DNA from: Butyrivibrio sp.
GTDB lineage: Bacteria; Bacillota_A; Clostridia; Lachnospirales; Lachnospiraceae
Length of the DNA: 25,939 nt
Direction of reading: 5' to 3'
NCBI RefSeq assembly: GCF_024699075.1
Contig: NZ_JAILQF010000014.1
Coordinates: 1 to 25,939, forward strand
Shown here: piece by piece, positions 1-9,697 of the stretch
Layout of the letters: each line of letters starts with the position of its first letter
How positions within the stretch are numbered: position 1 is the stretch's first letter
The notes under the pieces: model-generated
Told to the model about the DNA's origin: nothing
Seen by the model: the letters and a program-made list of their open reading frames with translations, nothing else
Database searches by the model: none
Made by a program: the position numbers and the translations under genes

Positions 1-225
1 CTCTGATGTAGCCTTGGCTTTTTCAGCAAGTTCGTCATAATCTCTGAGACCATGTTCTTCTAGAAACAGAAGTGTCTGTGCCATCTGCTTAATGTTATGA
101 ACCTTAGCCCAGCGTTCATAGCCTGGTCCTTTTCCCTTGGCTATCATAGCCTGGATATCAAGAAGCATATCCACCTTTGGCTTAGGTTTAACATAAACAT
201 TTTCGTCAGTACGCTGTTGCTTCTT
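1..225 (-). pseudogene. Relaxase internal fragment in inverted orientation
   Basis: Read on the minus strand, this stretch is open and encodes a segment with the words LLDIQAMIAKGKGPGYERW and AKVHNIKQMAQTLLFLEEHG, then DELAEKAKATSE at the window edge. This is the style of the region before the C-terminal coiled coil in clostridial ICE/mobilizable-element relaxases (MobA/VirD2-like). Its natural continuation, starting at EEHGL, lies on the plus strand from 226. The segment is therefore inverted relative to the rest of its gene. The catalytic N-terminal domain is not in the window. It may be a real rearrangement or an assembly or amplification fold-back at a contig end. The family call is from recognition of the sequence, not a search. 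Confidence 0.7.
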
Positions 226-285
226 GAAGAACATGGTCTCAGAGATTATGATGAACTTGCTGAAAAAGCCAAGGCTACATCAGAG
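1..285. repeat. 60-bp inverted repeat (fold-back) inside the relaxase gene
   Basis: Bases 1-60 are the reverse complement of bases 226-285 with one difference (GAC against GAT, both Asp). The spacer at 61-225 is unique. Inverting 1-285 would restore a continuous relaxase reading frame across position 285/286. The left arm starts exactly at the first base of the window, so the true arm may be longer. Confidence 0.9.
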
Positions 286-699
286 AGATTTGGAGAAATC
301 ACTGATAAGCAGAAAGCTCTTGAGGCAAGACTTGTTGAGATAGCTGCACTGAAAAAGCACATCATAAACTATTCCAAGACAAAGGACACTTATGCTGAAT
401 ATCGTAAGAGCGGTTATAGCAAAAAGTTCTTTGAAGAGCACAGGGAAGCTATCACTCTTTGCAAAGCTGCGAAGGAAGCCTTTTCCAAAATCGAGGGTAA
501 ACTTCCTAAGATCAAAGAACTGAATCAGGAATACAGCGAAGTTCTTCAGGAAAAGAAAAAGACCTATGCCGAGTACCGGCAGGCAAAACAGGAAATGAAA
601 GATATACAGATGGCAAAATACAATGTTGATCTATTCCTCAAATTTGAGGAGCAGAAAGATCAGGCTGAAAAGCAGAAGACAACAGAACAGACTCGTTAA
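226..699 (+). pseudogene. Relaxase/mobilization protein, C-terminal coiled-coil fragment
   Basis: The frame reads EEHGLRDYDELAEKAKATSE, then a charged helical region with YSKTKDTYAEYRKSGYSKKF and YAEYRQAKQEMKDIQ near the end. This is the familiar C-terminal tail of relaxases from clostridial conjugative and mobilizable elements, which nick the element's transfer origin. About 157 codons remain before the TAA. The nuclease domain and the centre of the gene are missing or inverted. The frame is also open back to an ATG at 97, but that upstream part is antisense to relaxase codons and is not real protein. A terminator follows five bases after the stop. Confidence 0.75.
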
Positions 700-703
700 G
701 AAC

Positions 704-748
704 AGGGGCGGTTTCACTCTATACTAGAGTGAAGCTGCCCCTCTTTTT
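704..748 (+). terminator. Rho-independent terminator after the relaxase fragment
   Basis: AGGGGC and TTCACTCT pair with AGAGTGAA and GCCCCT around a short loop, followed by CTCTTTTT. It ends the relaxase transcript and insulates the downstream defence operon. Confidence 0.9.
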
Positions 749-920
749 GCGTTTATGGAAATATTCTTCCAGCGTCAACTTTGTTGATGAGTAGCTCCGA
801 GTGATAACGAGGTTCAGGGGGATTGGGGGAATGACCACCAACAAGCAAAAACGCGCCGAGGGTCCGAGGTGCCCTGCTTACGAAAATGAAAAACTCAGTC
901 ATGTAGAAATAAGTTATTAA
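749..920. other. Non-coding spacer between mobile-element remnant and defence operon
   Basis: I see no supported gene here. It holds a G-rich stretch around 813-827 and a GC-richer patch around 850-875, unlike the AT-rich defence genes that follow. It may be element-derived, but no origin or attachment site can be named. Confidence 0.4.
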
Positions 921-949
921 TTGATTTTGTTCCGATAAGTGAATATAAT
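921..949 (+). promoter_or_regulatory. Promoter of the HTH-dptFGH operon
   Basis: TTGATT at 921-926, a 17-bp spacer and a perfect TATAAT at 944-949 form a good sigma-A-like promoter. The predicted transcript starts near 956, so the ATG at 997 is a better start for the next gene than upstream codons. Confidence 0.7.
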
Positions 950-996
950 ATAAAATGTCAGGATATAACTCATGTTTTAGTGAAAGAGATGGATGT

Positions 997-1194
997 ATGG
1001 AATATTTAACAACAGTAGAAATGTCTAAAAAATGGGGTATCACATCTAGGAGAATAGGCGTGCTTTGTGTAGAGGGAAGAATAGAGGGAGTTATAAAAAA
1101 AGGGAAAACTTGGCTAATACCGAGTGATTCTGAAAAGCCATGCGATGCAAGAGTGAGATCAGGCAAATATATTAAGACTGACTCCAATTCATAA
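997..1194 (+). CDS. Small helix-turn-helix DNA-binding protein
   Basis: This 65-residue protein has MEYLTTVEMSKKWGITSRR, then VLCVEGRIEGVIKKGKTWLIP and a short polar tail. That is the excisionase/MerR-like winged helix layout: a helix-turn-helix followed by a small wing ending in TWLIP. Such proteins are common in Clostridia next to DNA modification and mobile genes. The start at 997 fits the family; the frame is open back to 955, but that lies at the transcription start. It is the first gene of the operon, 33 bases before dptF, so a role as local regulator is likely. That role is inferred from position only. Confidence 0.75.
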   Translation: MEYLTTVEMSKKWGITSRRIGVLCVEGRIEGVIKKGKTWLIPSDSEKPCDARVRSGKYIKTDSNS

Positions 1195-1227
1195 ATTTTA
1201 GAACAATAAAGAAATAGGATAAAACAT

Positions 1228-2955
1228 ATGAGCGAATGTAAATTCATTGATAATCTAAATAGACTTAGAAAGTCATCAAGTGATTCTATTGATAATGTGG
1301 ATTCATTTGATTCCTTTAAAGAGTACATGCATGTAGTTCGAAATGCAGAAGAGGATTTAAAGGTTATTCTTCGTGAAGTGAATGCTTCTTCAAATAAAAC
1401 CTTAATTCTTTTGTGTGGTAGTGCCGGAGACGGAAAATCGCATTTGCTCTCGTATCTGAAAAACTCAGATTCAGAAAAATTATTGGATGACTATATTGTT
1501 TATAATGACGCTACAGAAAGTAATGCGCCTGACAAGACAGCAATAGAGACTCTTTACGAGGTACTGTCTGGATTTAAAGATGAAAATCTGAATAATGAAG
1601 GAAAAAACATTATTCTTGCGATAAACCTTGGTGTGTTAAGCAATTTTATAGAGTCTGAATATGCCTCACAGTTTACTGTGCTTAAAGATTATGTATTTCG
1701 CTCTAATATATTATCTTCCAAGGTCAATGAAAATGGGTACGACCCTAACAGTGCATTTCAGTATATAAGCTTTTCGGACTATCATATGTTTCTACTTGGT
1801 AAGGATGGACTTAATCCTGAATATATAGAAGCATTGTTCATGAAGGTGGCTAATAATAGTGATGGGAATCCTTTCTATGATTCATACAACACGGATTGCA
1901 GAGCATGTCCTCTGAGTGCAAAGTGTCCGGTAAAGAAAAACTATGAATATTTTGCAGATAAAAGAGTTCGAGAATATATTGCATCACTCCTTGTAAATGT
2001 AATCGTTAGGGAAAAAGAGATTCTCACAACAAGAGAATTATTAAATTACATATATGATATTCTGGTACCTCAGAATTTTTCATTCACAAAGTTCCAGAAG
2101 AGCGCTTTGAATACATCAAAGTACTTAAAAGAGTTTCTTGACTGTATTATGCCTGCCATTATGTTTGATAGTGTTGACATAACAACAATCATGAATAAGA
2201 CAAGAAAATACGATCCGCTTCTTAGCAGGAGTGAAGAGGCAGATGATTTGGCGATAGAATACTATGTTGCGGAAGATGTTTCAGCTACTGTAAAGAAAAT
2301 GCTGGTGGATTCTCCATTCTTAGAAACACTGTCAAGCACAGACGCTATAGATGCAATTAATGGGGATAGAGCTCTTAAATCAAAATTGTTCAATGTCCTT
2401 GTGCGCATTAGTGCCATATCATCAGCGGAAGACACTGATAAAGTTTTTCAAAAGTACGTTGAAGATTTATACAGTTATAATGCCGGGAAAGTTTCAAAGC
2501 TAAGTAATCTGTATTCTGATATTGAAGAAGCAGTGACTAATTGGTGTGGAAATGAATCTGAAGGCAATATATGTATTGATGACCAGCATAAGGGACTTGA
2601 GCTATATGAAAATATAGACTTTGAGGAATATTTAGATAATATACCTAAAGAAAACAATGATGACAATCTGCAAAGATTTTTGCCATACATTATCGTAGAG
2701 TTTCAAGATGGGCATAATAATCCTATAAGACTTGATGTAGATTTTTCATTATACGAGTTGGTTAATAAACTCAAAAAAGGATATGTGCAAACTGCGGAAG
2801 ATCGTAATAATCATGCTGACTTTATAAGTTTTATTACAAAGATACTTAAAACGGGGTCTGCAGACAAGTATTTGACAGTGATCTCTGAAACCGGTCAGAA
2901 GGCTGTGTTGGAAAAAACAAAATTTGGTGTTTATAAATTTAAGGTGGTGAAGTGA
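1228..2955 (+). CDS. dptF: DNA phosphorothioation-dependent restriction protein DptF
   Basis: 575 residues. A P-loop GSAGDGKSH lies at about residues 64-72, followed by the conserved-looking YNDATES. This matches the DptF (DndF) family of P-loop NTPases that acts with DptG and DptH to restrict DNA lacking phosphorothioates. A cysteine cluster C224-x2-C227-x4-C232 may bind metal. The C-terminal half is helical and acidic without a domain I recognise. The ATG at 1228 sits just after an A-rich leader with only a weak purine ribosome site. Its TGA overlaps the dptG start, indicating translational coupling. Identity rests on the P-loop context plus the DptG/DptH/Dnd neighbours and is strong. The biochemical step it performs is not shown by the sequence. 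Confidence 0.92.
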   Translation: MSECKFIDNLNRLRKSSSDSIDNVDSFDSFKEYMHVVRNAEEDLKVILREVNASSNKTLILLCGSAGDGKSHLLSYLKNSDSEKLLDDYIVYNDATESNAPDKTAIETLYEVLSGFKDENLNNEGKNIILAINLGVLSNFIESEYASQFTVLKDYVFRSNILSSKVNENGYDPNSAFQYISFSDYHMFLLGKDGLNPEYIEALFMKVANNSDGNPFYDSYNTDCRACPLSAKCPVKKNYEYFADKRVREYIASLLVNVIVREKEILTTRELLNYIYDILVPQNFSFTKFQKSALNTSKYLKEFLDCIMPAIMFDSVDITTIMNKTRKYDPLLSRSEEADDLAIEYYVAEDVSATVKKMLVDSPFLETLSSTDAIDAINGDRALKSKLFNVLVRISAISSAEDTDKVFQKYVEDLYSYNAGKVSKLSNLYSDIEEAVTNWCGNESEGNICIDDQHKGLELYENIDFEEYLDNIPKENNDDNLQRFLPYIIVEFQDGHNNPIRLDVDFSLYELVNKLKKGYVQTAEDRNNHADFISFITKILKTGSADKYLTVISETGQKAVLEKTKFGVYKFKVVK

Positions 2956-4370
2956 TGGCTGGATATCATTTTGATGAAGAATTATTCAAAATCAATTTTA
3001 AGGCAAAGGATTCCGGCGCAAAGTCTGAGGATTCTGCTAGGCTTAATCATGTTCCGGATAAGTGCTTTAAATTATATCCATATAAGGCAGCAACAAGGAA
3101 AGCGTCTCCAATAGTGTATGATTTTTCGGAAGTAATCAGTGGATTCTTCAGAAAGGCTCTTGGTATCACGACAGATGCCTTAAGCTTTGATGATCTTTGC
3201 CAGTGTGTATTAGATAAAGTGCAAATAGATGATGAAGAGGATATCGAATATTTTAAGGATATTATTCGTGCACTATTTTTTAAAGGAGATAATTTTCAAG
3301 CCAATAATATAGGCTTATATCCATATCAAATAACAGTCGAAAATAAAAGCGCAGATAGAATAGCGGATTATTTATTTTGTGTGTTAGGACTAGATGAAAA
3401 TGATAAGTTAAATATCGAAAATGCGGGGAAGGAATATCCTTTCAATGTTTTGGAAAAGATGGTTGTTGATTCAATTGAGACAAGGGAGTCTGATACATCA
3501 AATGAAGAGGCTAAATATTATCAGATAAAAAATAGTATTCAAGATCAGTTTAAAAGTGATTTTGAATTTATGCTCAAGTCTGGAATGACATCTATAGATG
3601 ATATTTCAAATCTTTTGGCTTTTTACTATTTCTATTATACATCTCAAAGTATTTTGACGTTGGATCAGTTCGGAAATGGCGACCATGGGAAACTTGAGAC
3701 CTTATATTATGCATTAGATTGGGAAAAGGTAAGTAAGAACAGACACTGCTGCACAGATGGTTGGGATAAACTATCAAACAACATATCAAGAATGTTCAGT
3801 CATGCAATTACTTTAGAAATACTTAACCAAAATGACGGGAAGATGATGGATTACATAGACTTCAAGAATCTTGCCGATGAAAATGAGGCTATTGATGAAG
3901 AAACTGCAAATGAAATAAAACGTGCTGAGCAAGTATACACATCATACATAGGCGATTGCAAAAAATTTGATACTATCTCCAATATTCCAGGAGCAAACAA
4001 AACGGATTCAGCAATAAGACATCTGTTTGAATGCGTTTTGTTACAGTTCAATGAGACAGATAGAAGCAGGGCAAGCCAGTTCTACGCTGAAAAATTCTCA
4101 GAATTTTGTAAAGCACGGTTTGTGAAGAATCGTAAAAAATCAGGTCTGGTATTGAATCTTACAGAACGCGATATAATTTTTTTGACAAAACTAGCATTAA
4201 GAAATGAAGAAAAAATACGTTTGAATGAATTATATAAACAGTACGAATTGAGAGGAGTATATCTTGACACTACTTCAAAAGGGCTGTTACAAGATTTTTT
4301 CACAAAACTCAACCTGATTGATAAGAAGAGCGATAGTGGGGATGCACAGTATGTTAAGAGAATTTTATGA
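2955..4370 (+). CDS. dptG: DNA phosphorothioation-dependent restriction protein DptG
   Basis: 471 residues from the ATG at 2955, which overlaps the dptF TGA. A purine site AAGGTGG lies about 7 bases upstream. A GTG one codon earlier is possible. The N-terminus (GYHFDEELFKINFKAKDSG) and the position between dptF and dptH identify it as DptG. No catalytic motif, membrane segment or signal peptide is visible. The protein is rich in charged helices, which suits a structural or bridging subunit of the DptFGH complex. The last 20 bases overlap dptH. The family assignment is partly by position. Confidence 0.88.
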   Translation: MAGYHFDEELFKINFKAKDSGAKSEDSARLNHVPDKCFKLYPYKAATRKASPIVYDFSEVISGFFRKALGITTDALSFDDLCQCVLDKVQIDDEEDIEYFKDIIRALFFKGDNFQANNIGLYPYQITVENKSADRIADYLFCVLGLDENDKLNIENAGKEYPFNVLEKMVVDSIETRESDTSNEEAKYYQIKNSIQDQFKSDFEFMLKSGMTSIDDISNLLAFYYFYYTSQSILTLDQFGNGDHGKLETLYYALDWEKVSKNRHCCTDGWDKLSNNISRMFSHAITLEILNQNDGKMMDYIDFKNLADENEAIDEETANEIKRAEQVYTSYIGDCKKFDTISNIPGANKTDSAIRHLFECVLLQFNETDRSRASQFYAEKFSEFCKARFVKNRKKSGLVLNLTERDIIFLTKLALRNEEKIRLNELYKQYELRGVYLDTTSKGLLQDFFTKLNLIDKKSDSGDAQYVKRIL

Positions 4371-7300
4371 TTTTATAGCCAAAAGAATTAATAGTTATTT
4401 TCAGTCGGCATCCTCAGAAGGAATGCTCCTGAGGGGTGAGACTTTTTGCCTAAAACTTGATACAGAAGAAATGGTGGTTCATGTTGCAGATGTACTAAAA
4501 GAATTGGTTCAAGCTGAAGGTAATCTTGGAGAGTTCAAATACATTAGTGCCAATGGAACGGAGTACACGACATATACCATTAAACTGATGAATGATGAAC
4601 TTATTATTGCGCCGCAGATAAACATGACAAGTGACTTCTTATGTGCGACTCTGAGAAATGCGGCTAATAGCGCTCAGAAACCAATACTGATGATTTCTTC
4701 ATCACCTATAGATAGTGCCATAAGCGGATCTAAAAACATGTCGGCTAATGGTATGCCTTTCTATGGGGAAGAACTGATGAGAGAGATTCAGGGGTTGGTT
4801 GATGAAAGTACGCAATTAACACCGGTAGAAAAAAGACTTTTGAATTATGAATTACAGAGAAGAGATACAGATGTATTCAGTGATAAAGCTTCGTTATATG
4901 AATATCGTGATTTGCTTGCAATTATGAGTGCGGGAGAAATTAAAAAAGAAAGTTTTGCAGGATTCAGGCTGTTTTACGTAAATGGAAAAACAGAGTATTA
5001 CAACGAGGGGCAGGCAGCTGTTGACAAGAAGATAAAGGAGAATAACGTATTATTTGAGCGGATTGATAGAAGCTTTAGGTTTGGAAATGCTTCGGTAGAT
5101 CTCGCGAAGGATTTTGATGATGGCTTCATTACCAGAATAGAATCTGAGCAGAGAAAAGATCCGGAAAACTGGACTCGTTTGTTTACTTACGCAGAAATGC
5201 TTTCACAGCTGGAAAAGCATAAATCAAAGCTGGAAAATCCTTTAAAGATAGATACAGAGGATATTTCAGTATATGGGGATATGCCCATAGATGTTTTTGA
5301 TTATGGTACAGGCTGGATTGCTAGAAATGAGGGTTCACAAACAGCTAAAAGACGGCAGAAGAATATTATAATATTTAATCCCGAAAAAAAGGAAAAGCTC
5401 CATATAAGGTTTAATTGTAACGCCAGAGTATTTAGTACCGATATTACAGATGGCGGGCTTCACTATGATAAGGATGGAAGAGACTTTATATTTTGCCTGG
5501 AATCTGCTGGGATAGATTTTTGTAAGATTGAACTTTATGATTCTGTAAATGAAATACGTTATATTTTTAAAATATGTACTGTGGATTTGCCGGCCATATC
5601 AATGTTGTCTGTTATTAAGCATTGCTATACTCTGGATTTCCACAAAAAATCAGATATCAGAATTCGTTTATCTGGGATAGGGACAGACTTAATTTTTAAT
5701 GATAGTGCTCCTGAGGTTATACAGGCCAAGTTAGATGATAACGAATCATATCTTTGTGCATATAATCAGAGACTTCATCTTCATTCAACAGAGGATGAAT
5801 TATCTAACTATGCGACAGGAATCAAAGTAAATATTGATTTTGCCGGTATAGATGTTCCGTTCATAATGTTCCCTGACGAGAGCAAGAGTAAGGAAATTAC
5901 TGGAAGAACTATTCTTAAGGAAAAATATTCTTCGAAATGTAGTTTCGAGTTTTCTGATGATAAGATATACAGCGATACACAGGAATACTTTGCAAAAGCG
6001 AATCTTTTAAGAGAACTTCGCGTTGAGCAGCAGATGATTGATGAACAAATTGCTGTTGGAAAAGTAAAGCGCTTTTATGATGTAGAGGCAGTAAAAGTAG
6101 AAGCTGACGATATTTTTCAAGATAGTGCGTTGATTGCGGCATATGACGAATATTTAGCAGCGTTAAGTCATGAAAAGACTATACCTACGTTAGCTTATTA
6201 TAAAGGAGAATTATTGGAAAAAGCTCAAAAGTATATTGATGCATTTATTGCATTATATGCATCACTTAGCGAAGGCTCTACACTAACAAGTGAACAAGTA
6301 AATGCACTGTATATAGGGACTATCGCTATAGGTAATAAGCCAGATGAGATAATATTAACACCGTTTCATCCTATAAATGTTGCTTATCAGATAGCATTGA
6401 CGCAAGAGAAAGGGATGAATGAAGCAACAGATGTTGTGATAGATAGGCTTAATTCTCTGAATTTATTGCCATATATAAAGAGAAAAAAGAGTATATATAA
6501 AGTATCGGATCAGGTCAATTCTTTGGAGTGGAAATATTATGCTCCGGTCGAAAACAAAAAATATAGGGGAAGTTGGAGATTTGTCCCTCGTTTAATAGAA
6601 GAAAAGATAACAGAGTTTCTTATGCACTTTAGATACATTTTTGATGATATCAATAATAAGACTCTGAAAATCAACCTGATTAACATGGGAGATTGCAGTG
6701 AGGTTTTCACAGGGATAGCGCAGTATTTTATTCACTCTATCAATAAGAATCCGGATGTTGATCAGCTCATAAAGTTTGAGATACATATATACTCTGATAA
6801 AAAAATAGATAATGCTTTTTCTAATATTAGAGAATATGGATTATTGAAACAGTACTTGAATGAACAAAAACTTGAGATAGCTTCTGGTGTTTCCATGAAT
6901 ACACTTGAAGGAATCTTTTCAAAGAATGTTGAATGCTATTTCCATGAAGATTCAGGGAAAGAGTATAAGTATGCGCATCTCTCTTTCTATGAAATGGAAT
7001 CTGAAATAACCTCAGAGCAGGCTTCGATGTCAGAAATAGAAACTGGCATTTCTCTTGGTGGAATTCTTTCTGGAGTTCCGTCGAGTAAATATTCTTCGAA
7101 ATATAGAACGGGATATGGTGCAAAATATGCGCCTGACAATAAACTGGTTTCGGTTGCAAACTTATATAATTCCCTAATACAGGTAGAGGCATCTGGAAAT
7201 CCATATTATAAAGATCTCAGCATTTCAACTCAGATTGATGAGAAAGCGGAGAATAAAATGGATGAAATATATGATGCATCCAACTGGGTTGTATTTGTGG

Positions 7301-9672
7301 ATCCGAAAGTTGATTTGGACTTCTTCAGTGAAAAAGAAGCACATAGTGATCTTTTGATTATTCATTACAGTGATCAATACACTACAAGCAGCGGATACGA
7401 TGCTATTACTGTCACTCATAAATCCAAGCAGTATGCGCTGGTCATTCAAGATTATTTGAAGACTCGCGGAGTTGATTCATCAACAGAAGATGTGCATGGA
7501 ATTATCAATTTATTTAATGCAATAAATGGCGACTGGCTTCTTAGGTTGGTTTCTTCAAAGCGTGCTACCAAGGACAGCAACTTTAGCAGAGAAAAGATAA
7601 GTATAGTAGCTGCAATTAAGTTTATGCTTGCTTTTTTGCACCACAAGGATATCATTTGGGTGCCGATATCGCTGGAGGAAATGCTAAGAGTATCAGGCGG
7701 AGCTGGTCTATCACAAGGGGATGGTGTGCTTTCGGCTAAAAATCTTGGATTTGAAAAAGGTCCAACATCCGATGATATTCTATTCGTTGGTATCGATAGT
7801 TCAGCAGAAAAGCCAAAGGTTTATCTGTATCCTACAGAGGTTAAAACGGGTATTAATGGCAATGATGTAATTAAAAAAGCATTTGTACAAGCATCTGCTA
7901 CTGCAAATGGATTAAACGAGGCTTTTTGCGGTGAGTTTGACGATGAATTATTAAAGAAAGTCAATCGCAATTTCTTGATGCAGATGATCATTACAAGCTG
8001 TAAAAAAATGAGAGTTTATCATGTGGATGATTCTCAGAATTGGGATGTGGTTTTAGATACATTCAGAGAGGCACTCCTGAATGAAGAGTATATTCTTTCA
8101 AATGACATCCAGGAACTATTGGGAAAAGGAGCAGTGTTGTCCTTTAGAACGGGAGTTGTTTCAAGAAGAACTTCTTTCAAAGAAGACATAATAAACTTTA
8201 TTGAAGTGCCGGAAAAAGACGAATTTGGGCTTATTCTTAAAAGCGTAGATGAAATTCAGCAGGATATCATTCAGAGAAATGATAGTGAATTACTGATTCT
8301 TTCAAATCAAAGTTTGAATGAGTTAACTGGAGATACTTCGAAGTTACATATTTCAGAGTTGAGTGATAATGAATCAGGAGAAACGGTACAAGAGGAAAAC
8401 GAAGTAAGTCAGGAGCAAGGTAATGATAATCCGGGTAACACGGGAGAAGCAGATATAATACCGGAAAATAGTACTGCTCCTGAAAGCGAGGCAGAAGTCG
8501 GTACAGATCCAGGAATGAAGATTCTTTTTGGAACTGATGAGCAGAATGGCTCACAAATTATTTGGAGACCTAATGATACTGCCCAGCTTTTCCATACAAA
8601 TACCGGTATTATAGGAACAATGGGTACTGGAAAAACTCAATTTACCAAATCTTTGATTGCACAGCTGTATAGAAATCAGGCAGATAATATAGCTGGTGAA
8701 GAAATAGGCATACTGATCTTTGATTATAAGGGAGATTATAACGAGAGTAAGCAGGATTTTGTAGATGCTACAAAGGCTACTATATATAAACCATATCATC
8801 TGCCGTTTAATCCATTAGCTCTGACCAAATCATCGGTTTTCAAGCCTTTGTTACCTACACATACAGCTAATGCGTTTAAAGATACACTATCAAAAGTTTA
8901 TAATCTTGGACCTAAGCAGCAGGCAACTTTGCTGCAGTGCATAATGGACACATATTCCATGTGTGGCATTAATCCAGGAAATCCTTCAACCTGGGACAAT
9001 GAAGCGCCAACGTTTGATCAAGTTTATCAAAGGTATGTAAATGATGATGAAATAAAGAAGGGTGATTCATTGGCGGCAGCTCTTGATAAGCTAAATATGT
9101 TCCAAATATTCGAATCTAATCCAAGCGAGACTAAATCGCTTTTCGAACTGCTGAAAGGAGTTGTTGTTATTGATTTGTCTGGATATGATCCAGATATTCA
9201 AAGCTTGATTGTTGCGATTACACTTGATTTGTTCTATTCACAAATGCAGGCAGCTGGATCCAGCAAAATGGACGGACAATTTAGGCAATTGACCAAGATG
9301 ATACTTGTAGATGAGGCTGATAATTTCATGAGCGAAGGATTCCCTTCTTTGAAGAAGATTCTTAAGGAGGGTAGAGAGTTTGGCGTTGGAACTATTCTAT
9401 CTACGCAGTTTTTAAAACACTTTGGAAGTGGAGAGGATGATTATTCAAAGTATATACTGACTTGGATAGTTCATAATGTATCAGATCTTAAAACAAGTGA
9501 TGTGGATTTTGTTTTCAAGACAGAAGCTAAGAGTGCCGAAAGCGTGACATTGTTCAACAGAATTAAAGGATTGAAAATACATCATAGTATCATAAAAATA
9601 GGTGTAAACAAGCCTGTTTATCTTAAAGATAAGCCGTTTTGGGAACTCTATAATGAAATGAAGCAAAATTGA
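4351..9672 (+). CDS. dptH: DNA phosphorothioation-dependent restriction protein DptH, large ATPase
   Basis: About 1773 residues, the largest gene here. A HerA/FtsK-like ATPase occupies the C-terminal ~370 residues: Walker A GTMGTGKT at about 1422-1429, FDYKGDY soon after, and Walker B MILVDEAD near 1651-1657. An acidic, low-complexity linker (about 1310-1388) separates it from the long N-terminal part. In that part, DD at 1141-1142 and E1163-V-K1165, about 20 residues apart on predicted strands, resemble a PD-(D/E)xK nuclease core. The start at 4351 has GTGGGG about 9 bases upstream and overlaps dptG by 20 bases; ATG 4342 and TTG 4318 are alternatives. DptH is needed for restriction of unmodified DNA; the nuclease reading is inference. 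Confidence 0.92.
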   Translation: MLREFYDFIAKRINSYFQSASSEGMLLRGETFCLKLDTEEMVVHVADVLKELVQAEGNLGEFKYISANGTEYTTYTIKLMNDELIIAPQINMTSDFLCATLRNAANSAQKPILMISSSPIDSAISGSKNMSANGMPFYGEELMREIQGLVDESTQLTPVEKRLLNYELQRRDTDVFSDKASLYEYRDLLAIMSAGEIKKESFAGFRLFYVNGKTEYYNEGQAAVDKKIKENNVLFERIDRSFRFGNASVDLAKDFDDGFITRIESEQRKDPENWTRLFTYAEMLSQLEKHKSKLENPLKIDTEDISVYGDMPIDVFDYGTGWIARNEGSQTAKRRQKNIIIFNPEKKEKLHIRFNCNARVFSTDITDGGLHYDKDGRDFIFCLESAGIDFCKIELYDSVNEIRYIFKICTVDLPAISMLSVIKHCYTLDFHKKSDIRIRLSGIGTDLIFNDSAPEVIQAKLDDNESYLCAYNQRLHLHSTEDELSNYATGIKVNIDFAGIDVPFIMFPDESKSKEITGRTILKEKYSSKCSFEFSDDKIYSDTQEYFAKANLLRELRVEQQMIDEQIAVGKVKRFYDVEAVKVEADDIFQDSALIAAYDEYLAALSHEKTIPTLAYYKGELLEKAQKYIDAFIALYASLSEGSTLTSEQVNALYIGTIAIGNKPDEIILTPFHPINVAYQIALTQEKGMNEATDVVIDRLNSLNLLPYIKRKKSIYKVSDQVNSLEWKYYAPVENKKYRGSWRFVPRLIEEKITEFLMHFRYIFDDINNKTLKINLINMGDCSEVFTGIAQYFIHSINKNPDVDQLIKFEIHIYSDKKIDNAFSNIREYGLLKQYLNEQKLEIASGVSMNTLEGIFSKNVECYFHEDSGKEYKYAHLSFYEMESEITSEQASMSEIETGISLGGILSGVPSSKYSSKYRTGYGAKYAPDNKLVSVANLYNSLIQVEASGNPYYKDLSISTQIDEKAENKMDEIYDASNWVVFVDPKVDLDFFSEKEAHSDLLIIHYSDQYTTSSGYDAITVTHKSKQYALVIQDYLKTRGVDSSTEDVHGIINLFNAINGDWLLRLVSSKRATKDSNFSREKISIVAAIKFMLAFLHHKDIIWVPISLEEMLRVSGGAGLSQGDGVLSAKNLGFEKGPTSDDILFVGIDSSAEKPKVYLYPTEVKTGINGNDVIKKAFVQASATANGLNEAFCGEFDDELLKKVNRNFLMQMIITSCKKMRVYHVDDSQNWDVVLDTFREALLNEEYILSNDIQELLGKGAVLSFRTGVVSRRTSFKEDIINFIEVPEKDEFGLILKSVDEIQQDIIQRNDSELLILSNQSLNELTGDTSKLHISELSDNESGETVQEENEVSQEQGNDNPGNTGEADIIPENSTAPESEAEVGTDPGMKILFGTDEQNGSQIIWRPNDTAQLFHTNTGIIGTMGTGKTQFTKSLIAQLYRNQADNIAGEEIGILIFDYKGDYNESKQDFVDATKATIYKPYHLPFNPLALTKSSVFKPLLPTHTANAFKDTLSKVYNLGPKQQATLLQCIMDTYSMCGINPGNPSTWDNEAPTFDQVYQRYVNDDEIKKGDSLAAALDKLNMFQIFESNPSETKSLFELLKGVVVIDLSGYDPDIQSLIVAITLDLFYSQMQAAGSSKMDGQFRQLTKMILVDEADNFMSEGFPSLKKILKEGREFGVGTILSTQFLKHFGSGEDDYSKYILTWIVHNVSDLKTSDVDFVFKTEAKSAESVTLFNRIKGLKIHHSIIKIGVNKPVYLKDKPFWELYNEMKQN

Positions 9673-9697
9673 CTTTGTATGTACAGGGTGCTATACT
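9669..9697 (+). promoter_or_regulatory. Internal promoter for dndBCDE-dndA
   Basis: TTGACT (9669-9674), a 17-bp spacer and TATACT (9692-9697) each match consensus at 5 of 6 positions. The -35 box overlaps the dptH stop codon and the -10 box lies in the first palindrome. It would let modification genes be expressed apart from restriction genes. Confidence 0.7.

Noticed and set aside
97..225. Plus-strand codons before the relaxase fragment, from the ATG at 97
   Set aside because: This part is antisense to relaxase codons on the minus strand and only stays open by chance; real coding begins near 226.
753..1328. 191-codon minus-strand frame over the spacer, HTH gene and dptF start
   Set aside because: It overlaps a strong promoter and two well-supported plus-strand genes and resembles no known protein.
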